Assembly (NCBI RefSeq): GCF_003610785.1
Contig: NZ_RAQQ01000002.1
Span: forward strand, 1-64,000
Source of the DNA: Micromonospora globbae
Lineage (GTDB): Bacteria > Actinomycetota > Actinomycetes > Mycobacteriales > Micromonosporaceae
DNA length: 64,000 bases
Direction of reading: 5' to 3'
Both the position numbers and the translations under genes were made by a program. Below are positions 34,129-45,165 of this stretch, piece by piece (positions within the stretch are counted from its first letter, which is position 1; the number at the start of each line of letters is the position of its first letter). Below the pieces are notes generated by a model. That model searched no databases. It saw only the letters and a program-made list of their open reading frames with translations, and was not told the origin of the DNA.

Positions 34129-34833
34129 TCAGGAGAGCGCGTCCAGCCAGTCGGCGGCGGCGTCCCGGATCTCCCCGGGCACCTCGTGGCCGCCGGGGAA
34201 CTCCCGGTACGCCACGTCGTAGCCGAGGCCGTGCAGCCGGGGCACCAGCCGCCGGCTGCACACGTCGATCGGCAGGACGCGGTCGCCGACGCCGTGCGAG
34301 ACGAAGATCCGGGGCCGGCCGTGGGTCACCAGCGGCGCCGCGAACCCGGGGGAGAAGGCCACCACGCCGGCCACCAGGTCGCCGTTGGTGAGGCCGAGCG
34401 AGAGCGCGTACGACGCGCCGTCGGAGAAGCCCCCGAGCGTCACGTCCCGCACCGGGTACCCGGCGAAGACCGACTCCAGCACGGCGTCGATGCGCCGCAC
34501 GTCCGGCCCGAACCCCTCGCCGATCAGGTCCCAGCTGCTCGCCACCGCCTGCGGCGCCACCAGCAGCAGGTGGTGCGCGTCGGCGACCGGGAGCAGCAGG
34601 TCCAGCCCCTGGCGTGCCGAGCCGCCGGCGCCGTGCAGCAGCACCACGAGACGGTACGGCCGGTCGCCGGCCGGCGCCGGGGCGTAGAGGAGGGCGAGGG
34701 GCCCGCCGGCGGCGTCGGTGAGCGGCAGCAGGCCGGCGGTCGCCGGGCCCACGGGCGCGGCGGGCCGGGCGGTGAGCCGTCCGTGCCGGGGGTTCTCCTC
34801 CGGCTGCCGGTGCGGCGGCGCGGGCTCGGACAC
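34129..34833 (-). CDS. alpha/beta hydrolase, esterase/phospholipase family
   Basis: A 234-residue alpha/beta hydrolase of the carboxylesterase/phospholipase group. LVVLLHGAGGSARQG gives the oxyanion loop, GGFSDGASYAL the nucleophile elbow with Ser, and FPGGHEVPGEI the catalytic His, with an Asp expected near GVGDRVLPID. It has no signal peptide, so it is cytoplasmic. The substrate is unknown. It is convergent with the FUSC gene; the 208-base region upstream (34834-35041) is low-complexity GCCGCC-rich sequence with no gene. Confidence 0.85.
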   Translation of the reverse strand: MSEPAPPHRQPEENPRHGRLTARPAAPVGPATAGLLPLTDAAGGPLALLYAPAPAGDRPYRLVVLLHGAGGSARQGLDLLLPVADAHHLLLVAPQAVASSWDLIGEGFGPDVRRIDAVLESVFAGYPVRDVTLGGFSDGASYALSLGLTNGDLVAGVVAFSPGFAAPLVTHGRPRIFVSHGVGDRVLPIDVCSRRLVPRLHGLGYDVAYREFPGGHEVPGEIRDAAADWLDALS

Positions 34834-35041
34834 AGATCACCGCTCCTCGTCGTCGGGTGTGGTGCCGCGGTTACCCGGCCGCCCGCCGGTTAACCGCCGC
34901 CGGGCCCGCCGCCCGCCGGTCGGCCGCCACGTGCCGCCGCCCGCCGTGGGGTCGCCGTGCCGCCGCGCGCCGCCGGTCAGCCGCCGGGCCGCCGCCCACG
35001 GGTCGCCGCCGCCGTGGTGCCGCCGCCCGCCGTGCCGGCGT

Positions 35042-36031
35042 TCAGGCACTGTCGCGGGCCACCAGCGCGGACGGGAAGAACGTCGCCGGCGGGACCGGAC
35101 GCCGGTCGAGCACCGCCTGCGCGGCCGCGGTGGCGATCCGCCCGACGGGGTGGCTCGCCGTGGTCAACGCGGGGGTGTTCAGCTCGGCGAGCGGGATGTC
35201 GTCGAACCCGGCCACCGCCACGTCGCCCGGCACCCGCACGCCCCGCCGGCGCAGGCCGGCGATCACACCGAGCGCCGTGGGGTCGCTCGCCGCGAAGATG
35301 GCGTCCGTGTCGGGCCAGCGCTCCATCACCTCGACGGCGGCCGCCCGCCCCCGTGCCGGTGTGAAGTCGCCGCGCACCAGGCGCACCGGCAGCCCCGCCT
35401 CCCGGACCATCTGCCGGTAGGCGCGCACGGACCGCCCCGCGCACATCAGCCAGCGGGGACCGGTCACCATGGCGATGCGGCGCCGGCCCGTGGCGTAGAG
35501 GTGGTGCAGCACCGCCGTCGTGCCGCCGCCGTTGTCGACGTCGAACGCGGGGACGGTGCGCGAGCCGATGCCGATCGAGGCGACCCGCCCGCGCAGCGAC
35601 CGGGGCACCGCGTCGAGCACCGACCCGGTGGTGTTGACCAGGACGATCCCGCAGACGCCCCGGTCGTACGCGAGCTCGCGCAGCGCCTGCGGGGCGCTGC
35701 GTGGCAGCCAGTGCAGGCTCACCCCGATCCCGTGCGGGGTGCCGACCTGGGCGGCGGCGGCCACCACCCGGGCCACGTACGGGTCCTCGAGGACGGCCGA
35801 CGTGGTGCCGGTGACCGCCACGGCGAGCCGGACGCCCGCACCGCGGACCAGCGCCCGGGCGGCCGCGTTCGGCACGTAGCCGAGCCGGTCGGCGGCGGCG
35901 GCGACCCGGTCGCGGGCCTCCGGCGACGCGGCGCCCGTGCCGGCGATCACGCGGGACGCGGTCGAGCGGGACACGCCGGCGGCCCGGGCGACATCCTCCA
36001 GGGTTGCGGGTCGTGCGGCCGCGGTCGTCAT
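35042..36031 (-). CDS. LacI-family transcriptional repressor
   Basis: A 329-residue LacI-type regulator. The N-terminal helix-turn-helix is ATLEDVARAAGVSRSTASRV with the hinge helix region GYVPNAAARALVRG. The periplasmic-binding-protein-like effector domain follows (IAMVTGPRWLMCAGRSVRAY, DAIFAASDPTALGVIAGLRR, VAVAGFDDIPLAELNTPALT). ATG 36031 is preceded by GGGAGGACGAG. It is divergent from an MFS transporter, and a perfect palindrome of LacI type lies between them, so it likely represses the transporter and itself. Confidence 0.92.
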   Translation of the reverse strand: MTTAAARPATLEDVARAAGVSRSTASRVIAGTGAASPEARDRVAAAADRLGYVPNAAARALVRGAGVRLAVAVTGTTSAVLEDPYVARVVAAAAQVGTPHGIGVSLHWLPRSAPQALRELAYDRGVCGIVLVNTTGSVLDAVPRSLRGRVASIGIGSRTVPAFDVDNGGGTTAVLHHLYATGRRRIAMVTGPRWLMCAGRSVRAYRQMVREAGLPVRLVRGDFTPARGRAAAVEVMERWPDTDAIFAASDPTALGVIAGLRRRGVRVPGDVAVAGFDDIPLAELNTPALTTASHPVGRIATAAAQAVLDRRPVPPATFFPSALVARDSA

Positions 36032-36114
36032 CTCGTCCTCCCAGGTGGTGCGGGTACTCTCGGGCATCATCCCTCCCGGGTGTGACGAGCGGTACCTCCG
36101 TAACCAGCTTGAGG

Positions 36115-36128
36115 TGAGAGCGCTCTCA
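36115..36128. promoter_or_regulatory. LacI-type operator palindrome
   Basis: TGAGAGCGCTCTCA is a perfect 14-bp palindrome with the central CG step typical of LacI-family operators. It lies between the divergent LacI gene and the MFS gene, 51 bases before the MFS start. The sequence is seen directly; binding by the neighbouring repressor is inferred. Confidence 0.75.
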
Positions 36129-36178
36129 GGTGTCGGATCGGGGTGACCGGAAAGATCCCAGGAAGGAACCCGCACCCC

Positions 36179-37417
36179 GTGAGCCCCGCCACCGCGCCAT
36201 CCGTCGACGCGACCGCACCGGCCGTATCCCGAGCGGTGCGGTCCGCCCGCAACGGCGTGGCCGTCGTCTTCGCCCTCAACGGGCTCGCCGTGGCGACCTG
36301 GTTCTCCCGGGTTCCCGCCGCCCGCGAGGCGCTCGGGCTCAGCGCCGGGCAGCTCGGGCTGCTCCTGCTGGCCGTCTCGGCCGGCTCGCTGCTCGCCATG
36401 CCCACCGCCGGGCTGGTCAGCCAGCGGCTCGGCGCGGCGCGCACCGTCCGCCTCTCGACCGCGGTGGTCGCCGTGGGCCTCACCGGGGCGGGGCTGGCCA
36501 CCGGCCTCACGCACTCGCCGATCGCCGTCGCCCTCGGCCTGTTCGCCTTCGGCTACGGCTCCGGCACCTGCGACGTGGCCATGAACGTCGAGGGGGCGAC
36601 GGTCGAGCGGCGCCTGGGGCGTACGGTCATGCCCCGCTTCCACGCGGCCTGGAGCCTCGGCTCGGTGGCCGGCGCCGGCCTGGGCGCCGGGGCCGCCCGG
36701 CTCGACGTCCCGGTCGCCGCCCACCTGGCCGCCGTCGCCGTGGTGGTGCTGGGCGGCACCCTGCTGGGCGCCCGGCTGTTCCTGCCGCCCGCCGTGGCCG
36801 GCGCCGACGCGCCGGCGCAGTCGAACGCGGCCCGGCGCCGGGCCCTGCTCGCGGCGTGGCGGGAGCCGCGGACCCTGCTGGTCGGCCTCGTGGTGCTGGT
36901 CATGGCGTTCACCGAGGGCAGCGCCAACGACTGGCTCGCGGTGGCCTTCGTCGACGGTCACGACCTGAGCGAGGCGGCCGGCGCGGCGGTGTTCGGCGTC
37001 TTCGTGGCCGGCATGACGCTGGGGCGTACGGCCGGCACGATCGCCATCGACCGGTGGGGCCGGGTGCCGGTGCTGATCGGCACCATCCTGCTCGCCGCGG
37101 TCGGCGCCGCGCTGGCGATCCTGGCCAGCTCGGGACCGGTGGCGGTCGCCGGGGTCGCGCTCTGGGGCATCGGGGCGTCGCTCGGCTTCCCGGTCGGCAT
37201 GAGCGCCGCAGCGGACGAGGAGGAGAAGGCGGCCGTACGGGTCAGCGTCGTGGCCGTGATCGGCTACACCGCGTTCCTCGCCGGCCCGCCGCTGCTCGGC
37301 CTGCTCGGTGACCGGGTGGGCATCCTGCACGCCCTGCTCGTGGTGCCGCTGCTGCTCGTGCCGACGCTGGCGCTCGTGCCGGTGATGCGCGAACCCCGGT
37401 CGAGCGACCGGCCCTGA
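36179..37417 (+). CDS. MFS transporter
   Basis: A 412-residue major facilitator with about 12 hydrophobic segments. ALNGLAVATWFSRVPAAREA starts the first helix, and GTCDVAMNVEGATVERRLGR with FHAAWSLGSVAGAGLGAGAA is typical of the fucose-permease-like MFS branch. The substrate is unknown, perhaps a sugar given the neighbouring LacI repressor. GTG 36179 is chosen (GGAAGGA upstream); GTG 36143 would add twelve residues and place the start nearer the operator. Confidence 0.85.
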   Translation: MSPATAPSVDATAPAVSRAVRSARNGVAVVFALNGLAVATWFSRVPAAREALGLSAGQLGLLLLAVSAGSLLAMPTAGLVSQRLGAARTVRLSTAVVAVGLTGAGLATGLTHSPIAVALGLFAFGYGSGTCDVAMNVEGATVERRLGRTVMPRFHAAWSLGSVAGAGLGAGAARLDVPVAAHLAAVAVVVLGGTLLGARLFLPPAVAGADAPAQSNAARRRALLAAWREPRTLLVGLVVLVMAFTEGSANDWLAVAFVDGHDLSEAAGAAVFGVFVAGMTLGRTAGTIAIDRWGRVPVLIGTILLAAVGAALAILASSGPVAVAGVALWGIGASLGFPVGMSAAADEEEKAAVRVSVVAVIGYTAFLAGPPLLGLLGDRVGILHALLVVPLLLVPTLALVPVMREPRSSDRP

Positions 37418-37525
37418 CGCGGTCCGGTCCCGCGGCGCATCATCAAAGCTAGTGGAGATCGGGAGCCAGCGGTATCGGGTGCGCGGCCGACTGCGCCGCG
37501 TCCCGCCGCTGGCTAGGTTCGCCGG

Positions 37526-38422
37526 GTGCCTACCGAAGAGATCACCGCAGCGGCCGCCGGAACCTGGGTGCTGGGAGACCGCACCGTCAACCGGATGGGG
37601 TTCGGCTCGATGCGGATCACCGCCGACCCGGACCGGGACCGCGCCCTCACCGTGCTGCGCCGCGCGGTCGAGCTGGGCGTCAACCACATCGACACCGCCG
37701 CCTTCTACGTCTCACCCGGCGGAACCCTGCGGGTCGGCACCGGCCCCGCCCGCTACGCCACCGAGCTGATCCGCGCGGCCCTCGCCCCGTACCCGGCGGA
37801 CCTGGTGATCGCCACCAAGGTCGGTCCCGGGTACGACCCGCGCGACGGCTTCACCGAGGCCCTCACCCCGGCCCAGCTCCGCGCCCAGGTCGAGGAGAAC
37901 CTGCGCCGGCTCGGGCGCGACCACCTCGACCTCGTGAACCTGCGGCTCTACCGGCGGCCCTCCGCGGTGCCGCTCGCCGAGCGGTTCGGCGCCCTCGCCG
38001 ACCTGCGCGCCGCCGGGCTGATCCGCCACCTGGGGCTCTCCAACGCCCGCCCCGAGCACCTCGACGAGGTACGCGACATCGCGCCCGTGGTGTGCGTGCA
38101 GAACGCGTACGGGGTCGACGCGTACCGGGAGGACGACGAGTTCGTCCGGCTCTGCGGCGCGCGCGGGATCGCGTACGTGCCGTTCTTCGCGCTCGCCGGC
38201 ACGCGGCGGGAGGCGGGAGCGACGGCCGAGCGGAACGAGGCCCTGCTCGCCGTGGCCCGTGCCCACGACGCGACCCCGCACCAGGTGCGGCTGGCCTGGA
38301 CGCTGCACCAGGGCCCGCACGTGCTCGCCATCCCCGGCACGGGCGACCCGGAGCACCTGGTGGCGAACGTCGCCGCCGCCGGGCTGCGGCTCACACCCGA
38401 GGACCTGGCCCGGCTGGGCTGA
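37526..38422 (+). CDS. aldo/keto reductase
   Basis: A 298-residue aldo/keto reductase with a TIM-barrel fold that reduces carbonyls with NADPH. GFGSMRI opens the barrel, NHIDTAAFYV carries the conserved Asp and Tyr, LVIATKVGPG the Lys, and HVLAIPGTGDPEHLVANVAA the cofactor-binding C-terminal segment. The usual catalytic His strand (D..QlH) reads DHLDLVNLRLYRR, so His is replaced. This VNLR form recurs in an actinomycete subgroup. GTG 37526 is the only nearby start; no strong ribosome site is evident. Confidence 0.85.
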   Translation: MPTEEITAAAAGTWVLGDRTVNRMGFGSMRITADPDRDRALTVLRRAVELGVNHIDTAAFYVSPGGTLRVGTGPARYATELIRAALAPYPADLVIATKVGPGYDPRDGFTEALTPAQLRAQVEENLRRLGRDHLDLVNLRLYRRPSAVPLAERFGALADLRAAGLIRHLGLSNARPEHLDEVRDIAPVVCVQNAYGVDAYREDDEFVRLCGARGIAYVPFFALAGTRREAGATAERNEALLAVARAHDATPHQVRLAWTLHQGPHVLAIPGTGDPEHLVANVAAAGLRLTPEDLARLG

Positions 38423-38540
38423 CCCCCGGCGGGGCGGGGACGACGCCGCCCGGCTCGGCTTCCGTCGGGCCGGGCCGGGCCTCCGCCGGGCCGGGCCGTC
38501 CGTCGGGCCGGGCCGGGACCGTCGGTGTCGTGCGGCCGGG

Positions 38541-39227
38541 TCAGTCGCGTACCCACACCCGCAGCGGTCCGCCGGTCGTGAAGCCCGCCCGCACGGCGGC
38601 GGTGAGGTCGTCGCCGGACTCGTACCCGACGAGCGGTTCCCCGGGCCGGGCGGCGTGGACCGCGGCCCAGACGTCGGCCGCGTCGGCGCCGCTGGCGAAG
38701 ACGTTCGAGACGCCGGTCACCGGGCCGCTGCGGTTGAGCACCGCCCCGCCCGCCACGGCGCCACCGGCCGTCCACACGGCGAGCACGGTCACCCGCGGGT
38801 CGCCCAGCAGCGCCGGGCGGAACAGCTCACCCCCGCCGTGCGCCGCGGCCCACACGGCCAACCGGTGGGGGGTGGTCACGGGAGCCAGCGGTGGACGCCC
38901 GTCCGCCGCGCCGGACGGTGGCGCGGGGGCGGCCACCGGCGGGCGGTGGATCCACCGGGCCGTGAAGAGCACCCGGAAGCCGTACGGCCGCAGGTCGAGG
39001 TCGGTGAAGCTGTCCTTCACCGACGCGCCGGGGCCCGCGTCGATCCGGTCGAGCACCGCCTCGGCGGCGAGGCCGGGACGCAGCGTGACGGCGTCCGGGT
39101 ACCAGGGCGGGGAGCGGCGCGGCACCGACCAGGCGTCCGCGTCGAACCGGCCGACCAGGCCGTGGCTCGCGCAGACGATGTCGCACCACTCGGCGTTGTT
39201 CCGCGCCGCCGCCGGATCCCCGAGCAC
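38541..39227 (-). CDS. acetyltransferase-like (GNAT fold) hypothetical protein
   Basis: A 228-residue protein with a GNAT-like C-terminal half: AGGAVLNRSGPVTGVSNVFA fits strands 4-5 and GADAADVWAAVHAARPGEPL then VGYESGDDLTAAVRAGF the following helix and strand. The N-terminal half (HGLVGRFDADAWSVPRR, DLDLRPYGFRVLFTARWIHR) is specific to an actinomycete group and unassigned. The canonical acetyl-CoA loop is weak, so activity is uncertain. The start is GTG at 39227. Confidence 0.6.
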   Translation of the reverse strand: MLGDPAAARNNAEWCDIVCASHGLVGRFDADAWSVPRRSPPWYPDAVTLRPGLAAEAVLDRIDAGPGASVKDSFTDLDLRPYGFRVLFTARWIHRPPVAAPAPPSGAADGRPPLAPVTTPHRLAVWAAAHGGGELFRPALLGDPRVTVLAVWTAGGAVAGGAVLNRSGPVTGVSNVFASGADAADVWAAVHAARPGEPLVGYESGDDLTAAVRAGFTTGGPLRVWVRD

Positions 39228-39347
39228 GGCCCGAGCCTAGCCCCGGCACGGCCTCCGGCGACGGTCAGGTCGTTCCCACCCGGCTCGCAGCCGATTGCCA
39301 GGAAACGGTGCTGCACTGGGAGGCACGCCGAGGGAGAGGAGCCGGGA

Positions 39348-39680
39348 ATGGGCTGGTTCAACCGGCGGTCCCGCGCCGACGGGACCCCGACGAAGCTGGA
39401 CCGGGAGGCGACCCGGGACGACCTGGCCGCGCTGGAGGCGTTCGTCACGAGCCGGCACGGCGTCGAGTTCTACCTGGAACCGGAGACCACGGCGACGGAC
39501 ACGACCGTCGTGGCGATCGCGCACGACGGGGAGTGGATCCGCCGCCGCACCGGCTCGCCCCGGGCCGCGGCCGCCATCGCGCGCCGGCACGCCGTCCCGC
39601 TGTACGAGGCCGCCCGTACCGGCTACCCGGAGCGGATGCGGGCCTGGAACCGGGCCCACCCGGAGCGACGCGCCCACTGA
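39348..39680 (+). CDS. small conserved actinobacterial protein
   Basis: A 110-residue protein starting at ATG 39348 with GGGAGAGGAGCC upstream. The sequence (DDLAALEAFVTSRHGVEFYL, VVAIAHDGEWIRRR, YPERMRAWN) is conserved among actinomycetes in my experience and is sometimes loosely called an oxidoreductase. No cofactor motif is present. Function unknown. Confidence 0.7.
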   Translation: MGWFNRRSRADGTPTKLDREATRDDLAALEAFVTSRHGVEFYLEPETTATDTTVVAIAHDGEWIRRRTGSPRAAAAIARRHAVPLYEAARTGYPERMRAWNRAHPERRAH

Positions 39681-39824
39681 CGCCGCGGGCCGCCCGGCCG
39701 CGTCGCGCCGTGCCACGCCCGCCGACGCCGCGAGCCGGCCGCGTCGGGACGCGCCTGGCGACGCCGCGGGCCGTCCGGCCGCGTCACGCCCGCCGAGCGC
39801 CCCGGGCGTCGCGCCCGTCGCCGG
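39679..39824. repeat. GC-rich spacer with imperfect ~40-60 bp repeats
   Basis: GACGCCGCGGGCCG..CGGCCGCGTC recurs three times (from about 39679, 39724 and 39760) with small changes, between two convergent genes. It is low-complexity sequence with no gene; it could form strong hairpins acting as a terminator for both genes. Confidence 0.45.
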
Positions 39825-40532
39825 TCAGGCCCCGTCGACCTGCGCCCGCGCCTGCGCGCGCGTCATCGGCTCGGCGTGGCTGGAGACGTACCAGTCGTAG
39901 TGGTCGTCGAGCAGCCGACGGACCAGGGCCAGGTCGGGGCCGTCGTCGGGCTCGCGCAGGTGGGCCGGCGGCGGGTAGAAGCAGTCGCCCAGCAGCATGA
40001 CGCCGGAGTCCGGCACCAGCACCACCGTCGAGTCGGGCGCGTGCGCGCCGCCGACGTGCCGCAGGCGCACGCCCACCGGCAGGTCGTCCTCGTCGGTGAA
40101 GGTACGCGTCGGCGGCAGCACCGCGAAGTCGTCCCACGAGTCGACGGCCAGGGCCCGCGCCCGGAAGCTCGGGGCGAGCCGGGGGCTCGCTCGCACCTGC
40201 TCGCGCAGGTAGCGGTGGCTCCACGGCCGGGCCGCCTCTTCCCGCAGCAGCTCCCGCCCGCTGACGTGCCCGACGATCTCCACGCCCGGCCACGCGCACG
40301 CGCCCCAGACGTGGTCCCAGTGGTGGTGGGTGTAGACCAGCCATCGCGGCTCCGGCAGCCCCGCCGCGTGCAGCGCGGCGCGGATCTCGCGGGCGTGCGC
40401 GGGGCTCTGCCCCGCGTCGACGAGCACGCTGCCGCGTTCGTCGGCCACGAGGGCGACACCCGCCTGCACGGCGAGCGGGTCGGGATCGCCGGGGTAGAGC
40501 CAGACCCGCCCGGCGAGCCGGTGGAACCGCAT
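39825..40532 (-). CDS. metallo-beta-lactamase-fold hydrolase
   Basis: A 235-residue hydrolase with the metal-binding motif YTHHHWDHVWG, a DAGQSPAHAREIR strand-loop before it, and VGGAHAPDSTVVLVPDSGVM carrying later metal ligands. Metal ions (usually two zincs) activate water; the family acts on thioesters, phosphodiesters and many other substrates, unknown here. The ATG is at 40532. The upstream region toward the cobalamin riboswitch is highly GC-rich and repetitive. Confidence 0.88.
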   Translation of the reverse strand: MRFHRLAGRVWLYPGDPDPLAVQAGVALVADERGSVLVDAGQSPAHAREIRAALHAAGLPEPRWLVYTHHHWDHVWGACAWPGVEIVGHVSGRELLREEAARPWSHRYLREQVRASPRLAPSFRARALAVDSWDDFAVLPPTRTFTDEDDLPVGVRLRHVGGAHAPDSTVVLVPDSGVMLLGDCFYPPPAHLREPDDGPDLALVRRLLDDHYDWYVSSHAEPMTRAQARAQVDGA

Positions 40533-40559
40533 GACGACCTCACCCCCGCCGACGACGTT

Positions 40560-40850
40560 CCCGCGCTGTGCCCGTCGATCCTAGGCGTCGCGCCGGCCGT
40601 GCCGCGCATCGCGCCCCCGTCGACCGTGCCGCGCATCGCGCCCGCGGTGCCGTACGCCGCGCCGGACGCGCCGTCGCGTGGGCCGCGCCGGCCGCGCCGA
40701 CGGCGCCGTGGACCGGCGGCGCCGTACGCCGCACCGACGCGTCGCGGACCGGCCGCGCCGTACGTCGTACCGGCCGCGCGTGGCCGATCCCGCCGGCGTA
40801 CGCCCTCCACAGTGGCTGGTCGCGCCGCTGCCGGCGGCTCGGTGGCGCGT
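40560..40850. repeat. GC-rich degenerate repeat region upstream of the riboswitch
   Basis: Sequence between the hydrolase gene and the riboswitch is built of CCGTGCCGCGCATCGCGCCC-like and GCCGCGCCGTACG-like direct repeats (for example 40598-40617 and 40624-40643). No gene is supported. The promoter of the cobalamin operon should lie in its right part, but I see no clear boxes. Confidence 0.45.
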
Positions 40851-40861
40851 TGACCCGGGGT

Positions 40862-41032
40862 CCGGCCGTGTGGCAGCATTCGCGGCCTGACGGCAGTGAA
40901 GGAAGCCGGTGCGATTCCGGCGCGGTCCCGCCACTGTCACCGGGGAGTGATCCCCCCTCGCGAGTCACGGCCGTGCGTGCGCGGTTGGAAGGCCGGGGGT
41001 GAGCGTCGATCCGGGAGCCAGGATACTTCGGC
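40862..41032 (+). promoter_or_regulatory. adenosylcobalamin riboswitch
   Basis: The B12 box region AAGCCGGTGCGATTCCGGCG starts at 40903 and continues CGGTCCCGCCACTGT to 40936. The 3' part GGGAGCCAGGATAC is at 41013-41026, and flanking CCGGCCG/CGGCCG segments can form the closing stem. Together these are diagnostic of cobalamin riboswitches. Binding of adenosylcobalamin normally shuts off the downstream genes, here the cobN operon. The ribosome site GAGGAGG at about 41063-41070 follows closely and serves the short leader frame, so control may be at translation. Confidence 0.93.
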
Positions 41033-41075
41033 CGTCGGGAGTGACCCCAGGGCGTGGACACCCGAGGAGGACCCG

Positions 41076-41384
41076 ATGACGCACCGCGTCCACCGCGCCG
41101 GCGGCGATCGCCGCGACCGGCCCGCAGCGGGAGGCGCGTTCGCGCCCCACCGCACCCGACCCACCGGCGTCCCCGCCCCGACCGACGGCGGCACGCGCGC
41201 CGTCCCGGGCACCCGCGCCCTCCCGAGCGGCGGCACCCGCCCCCTCCCGGGCACCGGCATCCCCGCCGTCCCGGTCGGTGGCACCCGCCCCCTCCCGAGC
41301 GGCGGCACGTCGCTCGTCCCCACCGCGCCCCACCGTTCGGCCGGTCGGCCGTCGACGCCGCGCGGAAGCCGCTCCACCCCCTGA
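41076..41384 (+). CDS. short Pro/Gly/Thr-rich leader frame after the riboswitch
   Basis: A 102-codon frame beginning at ATG 41076 with a very good CGAGGAGGACCCG ribosome site, immediately after the riboswitch. It encodes repeats of GTRPLPSGGT type and no recognisable fold. It ends 112 bases before the cobN start. It may be a leader peptide that couples riboswitch control to cobN, or a by-product of expanded repeats in the leader. I keep it because the ribosome site is far stronger than that of cobN. Confidence 0.35.
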   Translation: MTHRVHRAGGDRRDRPAAGGAFAPHRTRPTGVPAPTDGGTRAVPGTRALPSGGTRPLPGTGIPAVPVGGTRPLPSGGTSLVPTAPHRSAGRPSTPRGSRSTP

Positions 41385-41496
41385 CCCCACCCCGCGCCGC
41401 CGGCCGGCGGTGAACCCCGGCGGCCTCCCGCGCTGTCCCACCCGCTCCGCCCGCTCGTCCCGTACGGCGGTCGGGCGTCACTCTCCGGAGCCACCC

Positions 41497-45161
<3,665 letters not shown>

Positions 45162-45165
<4 letters not shown>

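Noticed and set aside
39679..39824. CRISPR-like repeats
   Set aside because: Units are imperfect, GC-rich and vary in spacing, with no unique spacers and no cas genes.
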